Shown here piece after piece: positions 23,830 through 32,426 of a stretch of 40,697 bases of DNA. The stretch is from Gemmatimonadaceae bacterium (GTDB lineage: Bacteria; Gemmatimonadota; Gemmatimonadetes; Gemmatimonadales; Gemmatimonadaceae): the NCBI GenBank assembly GCA_025934075.1, contig JAICYT010000006.1:1-40697 (forward strand), read 5' to 3'. A program made the translations under genes and the position numbers. The notes under the pieces were generated by a model. That model saw only the letters and a list, made by a program, of their open reading frames with translations, ran no database searches and had not been told where the DNA came from. Each line of letters opens with the position of its first letter. Position 1 is the stretch's first letter.

Positions 23830-24168
23830 ATGTTCACCAAGAAGGGCGATGCGGCAGTGCTTGCCAAATTGGGCGAAGCGCGAGCACCATATCGAGAAAT
23901 CGGCGAACGTCTTCACCACATTGTGCGCGCGAGTGCCCCCGCGCTGGAGGCGGTCGTCCGCTGGGGCCTGCCGTTCTACCTGAAGGACGGCAAGGACGTC
24001 TGCTACATCAAGCCGGGCAAGGACTTCATCGCATTCGGATTCGCCGAAGCGGTGAACCCCACGCGGGACGAGGACGCCCATATGCAGCCGGTCGCGTGGA
24101 CGTTTACGTCGCTGGATCCCGCGACAGAAGCCAGGATCGGCGCACTCGTCAAGAAAGCCGCAACCTGA
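23830..24168 (+). CDS. DUF1801-domain protein 2
   Basis: A 112-residue paralogue of the previous gene: YREIGERLHHIVRASAPALEAVVRWGLPFYLKDGKDVCYI and FIAFGFAEAV. It lacks the charged N-terminal extension of its neighbour. The pair is a diverged tandem duplication within one probable operon. Function unknown; GGAG precedes the ATG. 24169-24353 holds nothing recognisable. Confidence 0.86.
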   Translation: MFTKKGDAAVLAKLGEARAPYREIGERLHHIVRASAPALEAVVRWGLPFYLKDGKDVCYIKPGKDFIAFGFAEAVNPTRDEDAHMQPVAWTFTSLDPATEARIGALVKKAAT

Positions 24169-24353
24169 GGCGAACCACCGGGCCTTTGACAACGCCGCCG
24201 GTCCGCGCGTGTGCGAACGCGAGCGTCAGCCAATCGATAGCAGAGCTCGACCACACGTATGCGTGCCCGACAGAGATTTCGGGCGCTCCTCGGCGCGGCC
24301 GGAACGAGAGTTGATGCACTCGTACGGAGCGACGCAAGCGGCGGGAGTGGACT

Positions 24354-24619
24354 GTGGCAACTCGAGCTCGCACGACGCAGAGAAAGACAAAGACGTCGGC
24401 GAAGCGGGACGCGTCGCCGCGGCCGGATCAGCGTCGGCGGCGGTGGTCCGCGCGAGTCACCGCCCGGACCGCTCGGCGATGTCGATGCTGGCGCTCTACA
24501 TCAATCGCGCGGGAAGCAATCTCGGAACGCGACAACGGCGCGTGCTCGAGCGCGCGAAGGACGAGCTCCGACGGAGCTTTGGACGCGCCGATTCTACGCA
24601 GCACCGAAATTCGACCTGA
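24354..24619 (+). pseudogene. DUF3175-family gene with internal deletion and frameshift
   Basis: From GTG 24354 (GGGAG upstream) the frame reads MATRARTTQRKTKTSAKRD then RWSARVT, the conserved start of DUF3175 proteins. The family then has about 35 residues leading to a conserved RSAMSMLTFYINRAGKNL block. Here that block (SAMSMLALYINRAGSN, then RRVLERAKDELRRSFGR) is present but in another frame, directly after RWSARVT. So the middle is deleted and the frame is lost. The family comparison is from memory. A sequencing error alone would not explain the missing middle. Confidence 0.75.
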
Positions 24620-24634
24620 ACGCGTGAGGGACAC

Positions 24635-24982
24635 ATGTCAAAGAAATCTCATGAACCACGACGCGCGGCGGATCACGCCGATCCCGATCGGCGCGAGAGC
24701 GGCAAGCCCGGCGGCGGCGCGGGTCGTCGCGACGAGGTCGGCCCAACCGGTGTGTATCCGATGTCGGCCGGCACCCCGACAGGCAAACACCCCGAGATCC
24801 GGACGCCAGCGGCATGGGGGCAAGGCGATCGCGGCGCCGAGGGCTACAACGACAGCGGTGGATCCGAGCTCGTCATGCGCGACGGGCAATTGATCGGCGG
24901 CCTCACCTCCGACGCCCCGAAAAGGCAGGAGCCGAAGCGCGCGAAAGACCGCGATTTGACATCCGACGAGCCGGAGGATTAG
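24635..24982 (+). CDS. Small hydrophilic hypothetical protein
   Basis: 115 residues, highly charged and Gly/Pro-rich (PRRAADHADPDRRESGKPGGGAGRRDEVGPTGVYP, then YNDSGGSELVMRDGQLIGG). Looks disordered; no family I can name. GAGGGACAC lies before the ATG. It ends 10 bp before the his leader peptide, so transcription from it could read into the his operon. Confidence 0.6.
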   Translation: MSKKSHEPRRAADHADPDRRESGKPGGGAGRRDEVGPTGVYPMSAGTPTGKHPEIRTPAAWGQGDRGAEGYNDSGGSELVMRDGQLIGGLTSDAPKRQEPKRAKDRDLTSDEPED

Positions 24983-24984
24983 CT
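24956..24984 (+). promoter_or_regulatory. Possible his promoter
   Basis: TTGACA (24956-24961), 17-bp spacer, TTAGCT (24979-24984). Consensus -35, weak -10. If real, the transcript would begin within a few bases of the leader ATG at 24993, giving a leaderless or nearly leaderless leader peptide. Confidence 0.35.
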
Positions 24985-24992
24985 TCTCCTCC

Positions 24993-25076
24993 ATGCAGCT
25001 CGACCGCACCACGCACCATCATGCGCATCGGCACCACGGCCCGGCGGGTCGGGGCGAGGCGCGCGTATGCGGATGA
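24993..25076 (+). CDS. hisL: His operon leader peptide
   Basis: A 27-residue ORF too short for the ORF track: MQLDRTTHHHAHRHHGPAG... with six His codons among positions 8-15 (HHHAHRHH). It lies immediately upstream of a terminator hairpin and hisG. Ribosome stalling at the His run when charged His-tRNA is scarce would favour an antiterminator; this is the mechanism known from enterobacterial hisL. A candidate antiterminator pairs 25044-25050 (GCGGGTC) with 25113-25119 (GGCCCGT), the first arm of the terminator. The only SD-like sequence, GGAGGA, is 14 nt before the ATG. Confidence 0.78.
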   Translation: MQLDRTTHHHAHRHHGPAGRGEARVCG

Positions 25077-25112
25077 GCGAGTAAGCATCTAAATACACGA
25101 ACGTCACGCTGC

Positions 25113-25146
25113 GGCCCGTCCACGTCGGACGGGCCTTTCTTTTTTT
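25113..25146 (+). terminator. His attenuator terminator
   Basis: Perfect 9-bp stem GGCCCGTCC / GGACGGGCC with a 5-nt loop, then TTTCTTTTTTT. It stands between the His leader peptide and the hisG ATG, only 10 bp before the latter, so it can act on the his operon only as a regulated terminator. Confidence 0.88.
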
Positions 25147-25156
25147 CGTCTCCTCC

Positions 25157-26017
25157 ATGCTACGCATCGCAATGCCCAACAAAGGCCGGCTGGCCGACGA
25201 AGCGCGCGAGCTCTTCATCGACGCCGGGCTCGACATCCGCGCTCGCGGCGAGCGCGCGCTGACCGCTTCGCTCGGCGACATGTTCGAGGCGATCTTCGTT
25301 CGCGCGCAGGACATTCCCGAGTTCGTCGCCGATGGCGCGGCCGACGCAGGGATCACCGGCGCGGATCTGATCGCCGAGTGCAACCGCGATCTCGAGACGC
25401 TGGCCGACCTCGGCTTCGGGCGCTGCCGGCTCGCCGTCGCGGCCACCGACGACAGCGGCATCAACGACCTCGACGCGATTCCGGCCGGCGCGCGGGTCGC
25501 GACGAGCTTTCCGCGCCTCGCGCGACGGTTCTTCGAAGCGAACGACCGCCGGGTGGAGATCGTGCCCGTGTCCGGTGCCGCGGAGATCGCGCCGCATCTC
25601 GGGATCGCCGACGTCATCATCGATCTCGTATCGACCGGGTCGACGTTGCGCGTGAACGGCCTGCACGAAGTCGCGACGGTCCTGGAGTCAACGGCCCGAA
25701 TGGTCGTCGCCAAGGATCGCGCGTCGTCGGAATCGATGCGCGCACTCGCGGATCTCGTCGCGGCGCTGCAGTCCGTGCTGCGCGCGCGCGGACAGCGCTA
25801 TCTCATGGCGAACGTGCCGCGCGATCGGCTCGAAGACGTGCGCCGCGTGCTTCCGGGCCTCAACGGACCGACGGTGGTGGACATCATGAACGGCGGCGCG
25901 CACGTCGCGGTGCATGCCGTGGTGCCGGCCGCGCACGTCTATCGCATCGTCGCCGAGCTCAAGGGACTCGCGGCGGAGGGCATTCTCGTCACGCGCATCG
26001 AGAGGTTGATGCCATGA
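25157..26017 (+). CDS. hisG: ATP phosphoribosyltransferase, long form
   Basis: First committed step of histidine synthesis: ATP + PRPP to phosphoribosyl-ATP. At 286 residues it is the long form with a C-terminal ACT-like regulatory domain (GPTVVDIMNGGAHVAVHAVVPAAHVYRIV ... ILVTRIERL), so histidine feedback is expected and no HisZ is needed. N-terminal LRIAMPNKGRLADEA and the PRPP-binding strand DVIIDLVSTGSTLRVNGL are typical. No Shine-Dalgarno precedes the ATG; the sequence there (TCTCCTCC) also precedes the hisL ATG. The stop overlaps hisD as ATGA. Confidence 0.97.
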   Translation: MLRIAMPNKGRLADEARELFIDAGLDIRARGERALTASLGDMFEAIFVRAQDIPEFVADGAADAGITGADLIAECNRDLETLADLGFGRCRLAVAATDDSGINDLDAIPAGARVATSFPRLARRFFEANDRRVEIVPVSGAAEIAPHLGIADVIIDLVSTGSTLRVNGLHEVATVLESTARMVVAKDRASSESMRALADLVAALQSVLRARGQRYLMANVPRDRLEDVRRVLPGLNGPTVVDIMNGGAHVAVHAVVPAAHVYRIVAELKGLAAEGILVTRIERLMP

Positions 26018-27327
26018 CGGCGGGTTCGAAGATCACGCTGCGATTCACCGGGCGCGTGTCGGCGCTGTCGCGCGCGGAGCGCGACGCGCTGTTCGATCGC
26101 TCGACGTCCTCGGACGCTTCGGTGCGCGAACGGACGGCGGAGATCGTAGCCGACGTGCGCATGCGCGGCGACACCGCGCTGCGCGAGCTCGCGGCGCGAT
26201 TCGACAATGTGAATATGGATTCACTCGAGGTCCCTCGTGCGCATTGCGCCGCCGCGCTCGACGGCCTCGAGCCGGCGCTGAGACGTGCGATGGAGCGCGC
26301 GGCGAGGAACATCGTGACGGCGCACCAGGCGTTCATGCCGTCGGCCGCGGAGTGCGAGACCGAACCCGGCATCGTCGTGGGCCGGCGCCCAGATCCGCTC
26401 GGACGGGTGGGCGTCTACGCGCCGGGTGGGCGGGCGGCGTATCCGAGCAGCGTGCTGATGGGCGCACTGCCGGCGCGCGTCGCGGGTGTAGGCGAGGTGA
26501 TCTTGTGCTCTCCGCCCGAGCGCGATGGAGCGCCGTCGCCGGTCATCCTCGCGGCGGCGGCCATCGCGAACGTCGACCGTGTGTTCGCGGTCGGCGGGGC
26601 GGGCGCGATCGCGGCACTCGCCTACGGCACGTCGTCGGTTCCGCGCGTCGACCGCATCGTGGGGCCGGGCAATGCGTACGTCGCCGAGGCAAAGCTCCAG
26701 GTGGCGGGCGCCGTCGCGATCGACTCCCCGGCGGGCCCGAGCGAGTTGCTGCTCATCGCGGACGAATCGGCCAATCCTCGCGCGATCGCCGCGGAGTTGA
26801 TCGCTCAGGCGGAGCACGACCCGCGCGCCTGCGTCGTCGCGATCGTACTCGGCGATGCCATTGCCCGTTCGGTAATTGACGTTCTATCATCGACCCTCGA
26901 CGAGCAGCCGCGGCGCGCGATCGCGGCCGAAGCGTTGGCGAGCAACGGCGGCGTGCTGGTCGCGGATTCGCTCGACGAAGCGATCGCCTTCTCGAACGCG
27001 TACGCGCCCGAGCATCTCCTCGTCGCGCTCGACGACGCGAATGCGGTGCTGCCGCGCCTGCGCAACGCCGGAACGATCTTTCTCGGCGCGCGGACGTCGG
27101 TCGCATTCGGCGATTACATGACCGGCGGCAACCATGTCCTGCCGACGGGCGGATTGGCCCGATCGTACTCCGGACTTTCCGTGCTCGACTTCATCCGCTG
27201 GACGACGTATCAGCGTGTGTCGCCGGAAACGGCGGAATCGCTCGCCCGCGACGTGAGCGTGTTCGCCGAGTCGGAAGGGCTGCCCGGACACGCGTATGCG
27301 GCTCGCGTTGCCGGAGGTGAACAATGA
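26014..27327 (+). CDS. hisD: Histidinol dehydrogenase
   Basis: Last two oxidations, L-histidinol to histidine, using two NAD+ and a zinc ion. 437 residues, the usual length. GRVGVYAPGGRAAYPSS, DRIVGPGNAYVAEAK, DSPAGPSELLLIAD and AEHDPRACV are family motifs; NHVLPTGGLARSYSGLSVLDF is near the C-terminus. The ORF track starts far upstream in frame; the true ATG 26014 overlaps the hisG stop. The stop overlaps hisC as ATGA. Confidence 0.97.
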   Translation: MTAGSKITLRFTGRVSALSRAERDALFDRSTSSDASVRERTAEIVADVRMRGDTALRELAARFDNVNMDSLEVPRAHCAAALDGLEPALRRAMERAARNIVTAHQAFMPSAAECETEPGIVVGRRPDPLGRVGVYAPGGRAAYPSSVLMGALPARVAGVGEVILCSPPERDGAPSPVILAAAAIANVDRVFAVGGAGAIAALAYGTSSVPRVDRIVGPGNAYVAEAKLQVAGAVAIDSPAGPSELLLIADESANPRAIAAELIAQAEHDPRACVVAIVLGDAIARSVIDVLSSTLDEQPRRAIAAEALASNGGVLVADSLDEAIAFSNAYAPEHLLVALDDANAVLPRLRNAGTIFLGARTSVAFGDYMTGGNHVLPTGGLARSYSGLSVLDFIRWTTYQRVSPETAESLARDVSVFAESEGLPGHAYAARVAGGEQ

Positions 27328-28403
27328 ACGCATCGACGCCTCTCGCGAGCCGCGCGAGCTACGCGGGAATCACCCTGTACGCGCCTGACCGGCGGCCGTG
27401 CGCGATCGATCTGAGCGACAACACGAACCTGTGGGGCGCGCCGCCCGGCGCGCAGCGCGTGATCGCGGAAGCGGCATCGCCATCGCTCACGCGATATCCG
27501 CAGCTCTATGCGGGAACGCTCAAGGACGCGCTCGCGCGCTACGTGGGCATCTCTCCCGATCACATCGTGACCGGATGCGGCTCCGATGACGTGCTCGACT
27601 CGGCGATTCGCGCCTTTGCCGAGCCCGGCGATCGCATCGCGCTCCCCGATCCGTCGTTTGCGATGATTCCGATTTTCGCACAGATGAACGCGCTCGAGCC
27701 GGTACTCGTCCCGCTGACGTCCGAGTACGACGTGAACGTGGACCGCATGCTCGCCGCGCGCGCGAAGATCGTGTATCTCTGCTCGCCGAACAATCCAACC
27801 GGTGCGGCGCTCGCTCGGGCGTCGATCGACGCGATCGTCGATCGCGCGCCGGGGCTCGTGATCATCGATGAGGCGTACGCCGAGTTCGCGGATGCGAACG
27901 TCCTCGATCTCGCGGCGCGGAACGATCGCGTGCTGATCACGCGCACGATGTCGAAAGCATTCGGTCTCGCCGGGCTGCGGATCGGGTACGCGATCGGTTC
28001 GCCGCGGTTGGTGCAGGAGGTCGAAAAATCGCGCGGACCGTACAAGGTGAGCGGGTTGGCGGAGCGCGCCGCGGTCGCGGCGCTCACCGACGACATCGAC
28101 TGGGTGCGAGCGAACGCGGCGAGCGCTGTGCGCAATCGCAAGCGGTTCGCGGCGGAGCTCGCGCGTATCGGCTCGAGCGCGCTACCCTCGAGCGCGAACT
28201 TCGTGCTCGTCCCGGTACCGTCCGCCGTGCACGTGGCGGCGGCGCTTCGCGAGCGGGGCATCGCCGTGCGACCGTTCGAGCGACTCGTGGCGCAATCCGG
28301 GACCGCGCTCGCGTCCACCGGCGGCGACGCGCTGAGAATCACGGTCGGCCCGTGGGAGCTCCTCGACGCGACGCTCGGCGCGCTTCGCGAGGCAATCGGC
28401 TGA
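27324..28403 (+). CDS. hisC: Histidinol-phosphate aminotransferase
   Basis: PLP enzyme converting imidazole-acetol phosphate and glutamate to histidinol phosphate. 359 residues, class I/II aminotransferase fold. Motifs: LSDNTNLWG near the start, CGSDDVLD for PLP-phosphate binding, YLCSPNNPTGAAL, IIDEAYAEFAD, and the Schiff-base lysine in TRTMSKAFGLAGLRIGYA. Overlaps hisD by 4 bp and hisH by 1 bp (TGATG). Confidence 0.96.
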   Translation: MNASTPLASRASYAGITLYAPDRRPCAIDLSDNTNLWGAPPGAQRVIAEAASPSLTRYPQLYAGTLKDALARYVGISPDHIVTGCGSDDVLDSAIRAFAEPGDRIALPDPSFAMIPIFAQMNALEPVLVPLTSEYDVNVDRMLAARAKIVYLCSPNNPTGAALARASIDAIVDRAPGLVIIDEAYAEFADANVLDLAARNDRVLITRTMSKAFGLAGLRIGYAIGSPRLVQEVEKSRGPYKVSGLAERAAVAALTDDIDWVRANAASAVRNRKRFAAELARIGSSALPSSANFVLVPVPSAVHVAAALRERGIAVRPFERLVAQSGTALASTGGDALRITVGPWELLDATLGALREAIG

Positions 28404-28999
28404 TGCGCGCCACCATCTTCGACTACGGGGCCGGCAATCTGCACTCGCTCGCGAAGGCGCTCGCGACTGACGGCGTGGCGCTGCGCACGGAGACCGATCC
28501 GCTCGCCGCGTTGGACACCGACGTGCTCGTGCTACCCGGCGTCGGCAACTTCGCCGTGGCCGCGGAGCGGCTTGCCGGAGCGCGCGACGCGATGCGGGAT
28601 GCGATTCTGAGCGGACTGCCCACGCTCGGCGTATGTCTCGGTATGCAGCTCCTCTTTGATGAGAGCGATGAGGGCCCCGGGCGCGGGCTCGGCGTCATCC
28701 CGGGCCGCGTCACCGCGCTCGACGCGGCGCGCGCGCCCCAGATCGGATGGAATTCGATCGAGGCGATGGGCGATCCGTTGTTCGAGACCGCGCCGTTGAC
28801 CATGGCGTACTATGCGAACGGATTCGCGTGCCGCCCGGACGATGATGATTTCGTGATAGCGTGGAGCACGCACGAGACGGATCGATTTCCGGCCGCGGTA
28901 CGTTGCGGCCAGACGCTGGGCGTACAGTTTCATCCGGAAAAGAGCTCAGCGGCCGGCGTGCGATTCGTGCGCGCCTTTCTTCAGGAGGCGACTCGGTGA
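28403..28999 (+). CDS. hisH: Imidazole glycerol phosphate synthase, glutaminase subunit
   Basis: Type I glutamine amidotransferase supplying ammonia to HisF. 198 residues. Visible: DYGAGNLHSLAKAL, oxyanion strand LPGVGNF, nucleophile Cys in TLGVCLGMQLLF, and the His-Glu pair in LGVQFHPEKSS. True ATG 28403 overlaps the hisC stop (TGATG); the ORF track start is 17 codons too early. Its stop overlaps hisA's GTG. Confidence 0.96.
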   Translation: MRATIFDYGAGNLHSLAKALATDGVALRTETDPLAALDTDVLVLPGVGNFAVAAERLAGARDAMRDAILSGLPTLGVCLGMQLLFDESDEGPGRGLGVIPGRVTALDAARAPQIGWNSIEAMGDPLFETAPLTMAYYANGFACRPDDDDFVIAWSTHETDRFPAAVRCGQTLGVQFHPEKSSAAGVRFVRAFLQEATR

Positions 29000-29709
29000 T
29001 CGCGATACCCGCAATCGACATTCGCGAGGGCGCATGCGTGCAGTTGGTCGGCGGCTCGGTCGAGGAAGAGAAAATTCGAATCGCCGATCCGACGAGCGCG
29101 CTCGAGCGGTGGGAATCAGCGGGCTTCGAGCGCATCCACGTCGTCGATCTCGACGCGGCGCTTGGCTCGGGCGACAACACCGACGTCATCGATGATCTGC
29201 TCGCTGAGGCGAACAGCTCGATCCAGGTTGGCGGCGGCGTACGTTCGATGGACCGGATCGACGACCTGCTTGGCGCGGGTGCAGACCACGTCGTCGTGGG
29301 TACGCGGGCGCTCGAGGAGATCGACTGGCTTGACGAGGTCGTCTCGCGCTATCCGGGACGCATCATCGTCGCGGCCGACGTCCGCGAGCGGCAGGTCGTC
29401 ACGCGCGGCTGGGCGGTGCGCTTGTCGCTGCGCATCGACGAAGCGGTCGAGCGGCTCAACGCTCTGCCATTGGGCGGTCTGCTCGTGACGGCGGTACACG
29501 TCGAGGGCCGGATGGTTGGTCCTGACGTCGCGCTGATGACATCGGTCGTGGACGCCGCCGCGTTCCCGGTGATCGCGTCGGGCGGAATCGCGACCATGAA
29601 CGATCTTCGCACATTGCAGTCCGCCGGCGTCGCCGCGGCGGTCATCGGGATGGCTCTCTACACCGGTGCGCTCGACGCGTGCACCGTCGCCGAGGAGTTC
29701 TTCGAATGA
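28996..29709 (+). CDS. hisA: Phosphoribosyl-formimino-AICAR-phosphate isomerase
   Basis: TIM-barrel isomerase converting ProFAR to PRFAR. 237 residues. AIPAIDIREGACVQLVGG with catalytic Asp 8, HVVDLDAALG, QVGGGVRSMDRIDDLLGAGADHVVVGT, and phosphate-binding IASGGIATMNDLR. The GTG start at 28996 overlaps the hisH stop as GTGA and places the family N-terminus right; the ORF track begins 45 codons upstream. Overlaps hisB by 4 bp. Confidence 0.95.
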   Translation: MIAIPAIDIREGACVQLVGGSVEEEKIRIADPTSALERWESAGFERIHVVDLDAALGSGDNTDVIDDLLAEANSSIQVGGGVRSMDRIDDLLGAGADHVVVGTRALEEIDWLDEVVSRYPGRIIVAADVRERQVVTRGWAVRLSLRIDEAVERLNALPLGGLLVTAVHVEGRMVGPDVALMTSVVDAAAFPVIASGGIATMNDLRTLQSAGVAAAVIGMALYTGALDACTVAEEFFE

Positions 29710-30248
29710 CGCAAGTGCTTCGCGAAACGCGGGAGACGAAAGTGCGCGTCGAGCTGCTCAAGGACGCGAGCGTGTCGGAAGTCTCGACGACGATTCCGTT
29801 CCTCGACCACATGCTCGTGACGCTCGGCCGGTACGCGGGCCTCGGGCTCCGTGTGAGCGCGTCGGGCGATCTGCGTCATCACATCAGCGAAGACGTGGCG
29901 ATCGCGTTCGGCGCGGCGATCGCCGCGCACGTTCCGCCGACGGCAGCGCGTTACGGCGATCGCACGATACCGATGGACGACGCGCTCGTGCACTGCGCGA
30001 TCGATACCGGCGGACGCCCGTACTACCAAGGACCACTGCCGAGCGCCACGTACGACCATTGGATGCGTTCATTCGCCGACAACGCGCGCACGACGCTGCA
30101 CATCCGCGCGCTGCGCGGACGCGATCGCCACCACATCGTGGAAGCTGCCTTCAAGGCGCTCGGTCTCGCACTGCGGGATGCGATGTGCGAGACGGGGAGC
30201 GCGGTGTTCAGCACCAAGGGCTCGGTCGCGCTCGAGGTGCGAACGTGA
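29706..30248 (+). CDS. hisB: Imidazoleglycerol-phosphate dehydratase
   Basis: Dehydrates IGP to imidazole-acetol phosphate using two manganese ions. 180 residues, monofunctional (no N-terminal HAD phosphatase; the phosphatase is the separate hisN). Metal-binding motifs FLDHMLVTLGRYAG, DLRHHISEDVAIAFG, and DRHHIVEAAFKALGLALRDA, all intact. ATG 29706 overlaps the hisA stop. Confidence 0.96.
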   Translation: MTQVLRETRETKVRVELLKDASVSEVSTTIPFLDHMLVTLGRYAGLGLRVSASGDLRHHISEDVAIAFGAAIAAHVPPTAARYGDRTIPMDDALVHCAIDTGGRPYYQGPLPSATYDHWMRSFADNARTTLHIRALRGRDRHHIVEAAFKALGLALRDAMCETGSAVFSTKGSVALEVRT

Positions 30249-31009
30249 CGTTGACCCGGCGCGTGATCGTGTGTCTCGACGTGACGGGCGACCGAGTGGT
30301 AAAAGGCGTTCGCTTCGCCAATCTCGAAGACGTCGGCGATCCCGTCGTGCTCGCGGCGCGCTATGAGGCCGAGGGTGCCGATGAGATCGTGTTTCTGGAC
30401 GTGTCGGCCAGCATCGAGCGGCGCAACACCCTGCTCGACTGCGTTCGGCGCACGGCGGAGGCGCTGTTCATCCCGCTCACCGTCGGCGGCGGCGTGCGCT
30501 CGGTCGGCGATGCCGCGGCTGCGCTCCGCGCCGGCGCGGACAAGATCGGCGTCAATTCGGCGGCGGTGGCGCGGCCGGCGCTGCTGACGGAGATGAGTCG
30601 TCAATTCGGCGCGCAGTGCGTGGTGGCGAGCATCGACGCGAAGCGGCGCGCGAGCGGCTGGGAGGTCTACGTGCGCGGCGGCTCGACACCGACGGGTCTC
30701 GACGCGCTCGCCTGGGCGCGCGAATGCTCGGAGCGCGGCGCGGGCGAAATCCTGCTCACGAGCATCGACCGGGACGGCACGCGAAGCGGCTACGACCTGG
30801 AGCTCACGGACACCATTGCGCGCGCGGTATCGGTTCCCGTGATCGCGTCCGGCGGCGCGGGATCCGGCGCCGACGTCCGCGACGCGCTGCTCCGCACGGC
30901 CGCCGACGCCGCGCTGGTGGCCGGCATCGTTCACGACGGCAGCGTCACGGTAAACATGATCAAAATGGAATTACAGACCGCGAACATCGCGACCCGGGCG
31001 GCGGCGTGA
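30245..31009 (+). CDS. hisF: Imidazole glycerol phosphate synthase, cyclase subunit
   Basis: TIM-barrel partner of HisH, producing IGP and AICAR. 254 residues. TRRVIVCLDVTGDRVVKGVRFANL (catalytic Asp 11 region), FLDVSAS, LTVGGGVRSVGDAAAALRAGADKIGVNS, LLTSIDRDGTRSGYD (catalytic Asp) and VIASGGAGSGADVRDAL. GTG start at 30245 overlaps the hisB stop as GTGA. The usual FLDITAS is FLDVSAS here. Confidence 0.96.
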   Translation: MTLTRRVIVCLDVTGDRVVKGVRFANLEDVGDPVVLAARYEAEGADEIVFLDVSASIERRNTLLDCVRRTAEALFIPLTVGGGVRSVGDAAAALRAGADKIGVNSAAVARPALLTEMSRQFGAQCVVASIDAKRRASGWEVYVRGGSTPTGLDALAWARECSERGAGEILLTSIDRDGTRSGYDLELTDTIARAVSVPVIASGGAGSGADVRDALLRTAADAALVAGIVHDGSVTVNMIKMELQTANIATRAAA

Positions 31010-31794
31010 GCGACGAACAATCCCTGTTGCTCGAGGCGGTCATCGACGCGGCGCGAGCGGCCGGCCAGGTGGCGCTCCGCCACTTCAAGTCGACGATGGA
31101 AGTGGAGCAGAAGCATGACGGATCTCCGGTGACGATCGCCGACCGCGGCGCCGAGCGGCGCGCGCGCGAGTGGATCTCGAGCCGCTTTCCCGACGACGGC
31201 CTCGCCGGCGAGGAGCTCGGCGTCGAGCGCGTCGAAGCGCCACGCCGCTGGATCATCGATCCGATCGACGGCACCAAGTCGTTCGTGCACGGCGTGCCGC
31301 TCTGGGGCACGCTGATCGCCGTCTGCGAGCGCGACGAGGTCCTCGCCGGCGCCGCGTATTTTCCGGCGCTCGACGAAATGCTCGGCGCGGCGCGTGAGCG
31401 CGGCGCCTGGTGGAACGGCACACGCTGCCGCGTATCGCAGATTTCAAGTATTGAAAAGGCGACGGTGCTCACGACCGATCATCGCTTCCTGCAAACGCCC
31501 GAGCGACAGCCGGGATGGCGGCGGCTCGCCGCACGCGCATCCATCGCGCGGGACTGGGGTGATTGCTACGGGTATCTCCTCGTCGCCACGGGCCGCGCCG
31601 AGGTGATGCTCGACGGCGTGCTCGCGGATTGGGATGCCGCGGCGCTCTTTCCGGCGATCGTCGAGGCGGGCGGGGTATTCACCGACTGCGCCGGCCGGCC
31701 CACGCCGTTCGGCAAGAGCGCGGTCGCGACGAACGCGCAGCTCGCGCGCGAGGCACGAGCCGCGCTCGACGTTCCTTACGAGGCCGCCTCATGA
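31006..31794 (+). CDS. hisN: Histidinol-phosphatase (inositol-monophosphatase type)
   Basis: Mg2+-dependent phosphatase of the IMPase superfamily. Metal-binding motifs: [41 protein letters not shown], and [21 protein letters not shown]. 262 residues. Located between hisF and hisIE with 4-bp overlaps on both sides, and with no other phosphatase in the operon, it very likely removes phosphate from histidinol phosphate. GTG start at 31006 overlaps the hisF stop. Confidence 0.92.
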   Translation: MSDEQSLLLEAVIDAARAAGQVALRHFKSTMEVEQKHDGSPVTIADRGAERRAREWISSRFPDDGLAGEELGVERVEAPRRWIIDPIDGTKSFVHGVPLWGTLIAVCERDEVLAGAAYFPALDEMLGAARERGAWWNGTRCRVSQISSIEKATVLTTDHRFLQTPERQPGWRRLAARASIARDWGDCYGYLLVATGRAEVMLDGVLADWDAAALFPAIVEAGGVFTDCAGRPTPFGKSAVATNAQLAREARAALDVPYEAAS

Positions 31795-32426
31795 ACGGCG
31801 CATTCGGGCTCGACGTCGACTCGCTCGACTTCGCGAAGGGCGGCGGCCTCGTCGCCGTCGTGGCGCAGGATGCCCGTTCCGGCGCCGTGCTGATGATCGC
31901 GTTCGCGGATCGCGAGGCGATCGAGCGGACGATCGCGACGGGTGAAATGCACTATCGGTCGCGCACGCGGGGCCTGTGGCACAAAGGCGCCACGAGCGGC
32001 AACACGCAGCGTGTCGTCTCGCTGAGCGCGGACTGCGACGGCGATGCCGTCCTCGCTCGCGTCGAACCTGCCGGGCCGGCGTGCCACACCGGCGACGTCT
32101 CGTGCTTTGGCGCGATGGCGCTCGCCGCGGACACTCTCAGCACGCTCGACGGCGTGATCGCGTCGCGAGGGCTCGGCGCGAGCGAAGACTCACCGAGCTA
32201 CACGCGAAAGCTGCTCGGCGACCGGAATCTGCGGCTCAAGAAGCTCGGTGAGGAAAGCGTCGAGCTCGCGGTGGCGCTGGCGGGCGGGGATCGGGAGCGC
32301 GCCGTCAATGAAGCGGCGGACCTGATTTATCATGCGCTGGTCGGGTTGCGCGCGATCGGCGCGGGGCTCGACGAAGTGCGCGCGGTGCTCGACATTCGTG
32401 CAGCTCACTCCAGAGGACGATCATGA
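31791..32426 (+). CDS. hisIE: Bifunctional phosphoribosyl-AMP cyclohydrolase / phosphoribosyl-ATP pyrophosphatase
   Basis: Fused HisI-HisE, 211 residues. The HisI part has [23 protein letters not shown], the [23 protein letters not shown] core and the zinc/Mg-binding [11 protein letters not shown] ... CHTGDVSCF. The HisE part has [30 protein letters not shown] and [12 protein letters not shown]. Together they carry out steps 2 and 3. ATG 31791 overlaps the hisN stop; the gene's stop overlaps the peptidase ATG. Confidence 0.96.
   Translation: MNGAFGLDVDSLDFAKGGGLVAVVAQDARSGAVLMIAFADREAIERTIATGEMHYRSRTRGLWHKGATSGNTQRVVSLSADCDGDAVLARVEPAGPACHTGDVSCFGAMALAADTLSTLDGVIASRGLGASEDSPSYTRKLLGDRNLRLKKLGEESVELAVALAGGDRERAVNEAADLIYHALVGLRAIGAGLDEVRAVLDIRAAHSRGRS

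Noticed and set aside
25378-26013. Long in-frame extension before hisD
   Set aside because: It overlaps hisG in another frame; hisD starts at the ATG overlapping the hisG stop.
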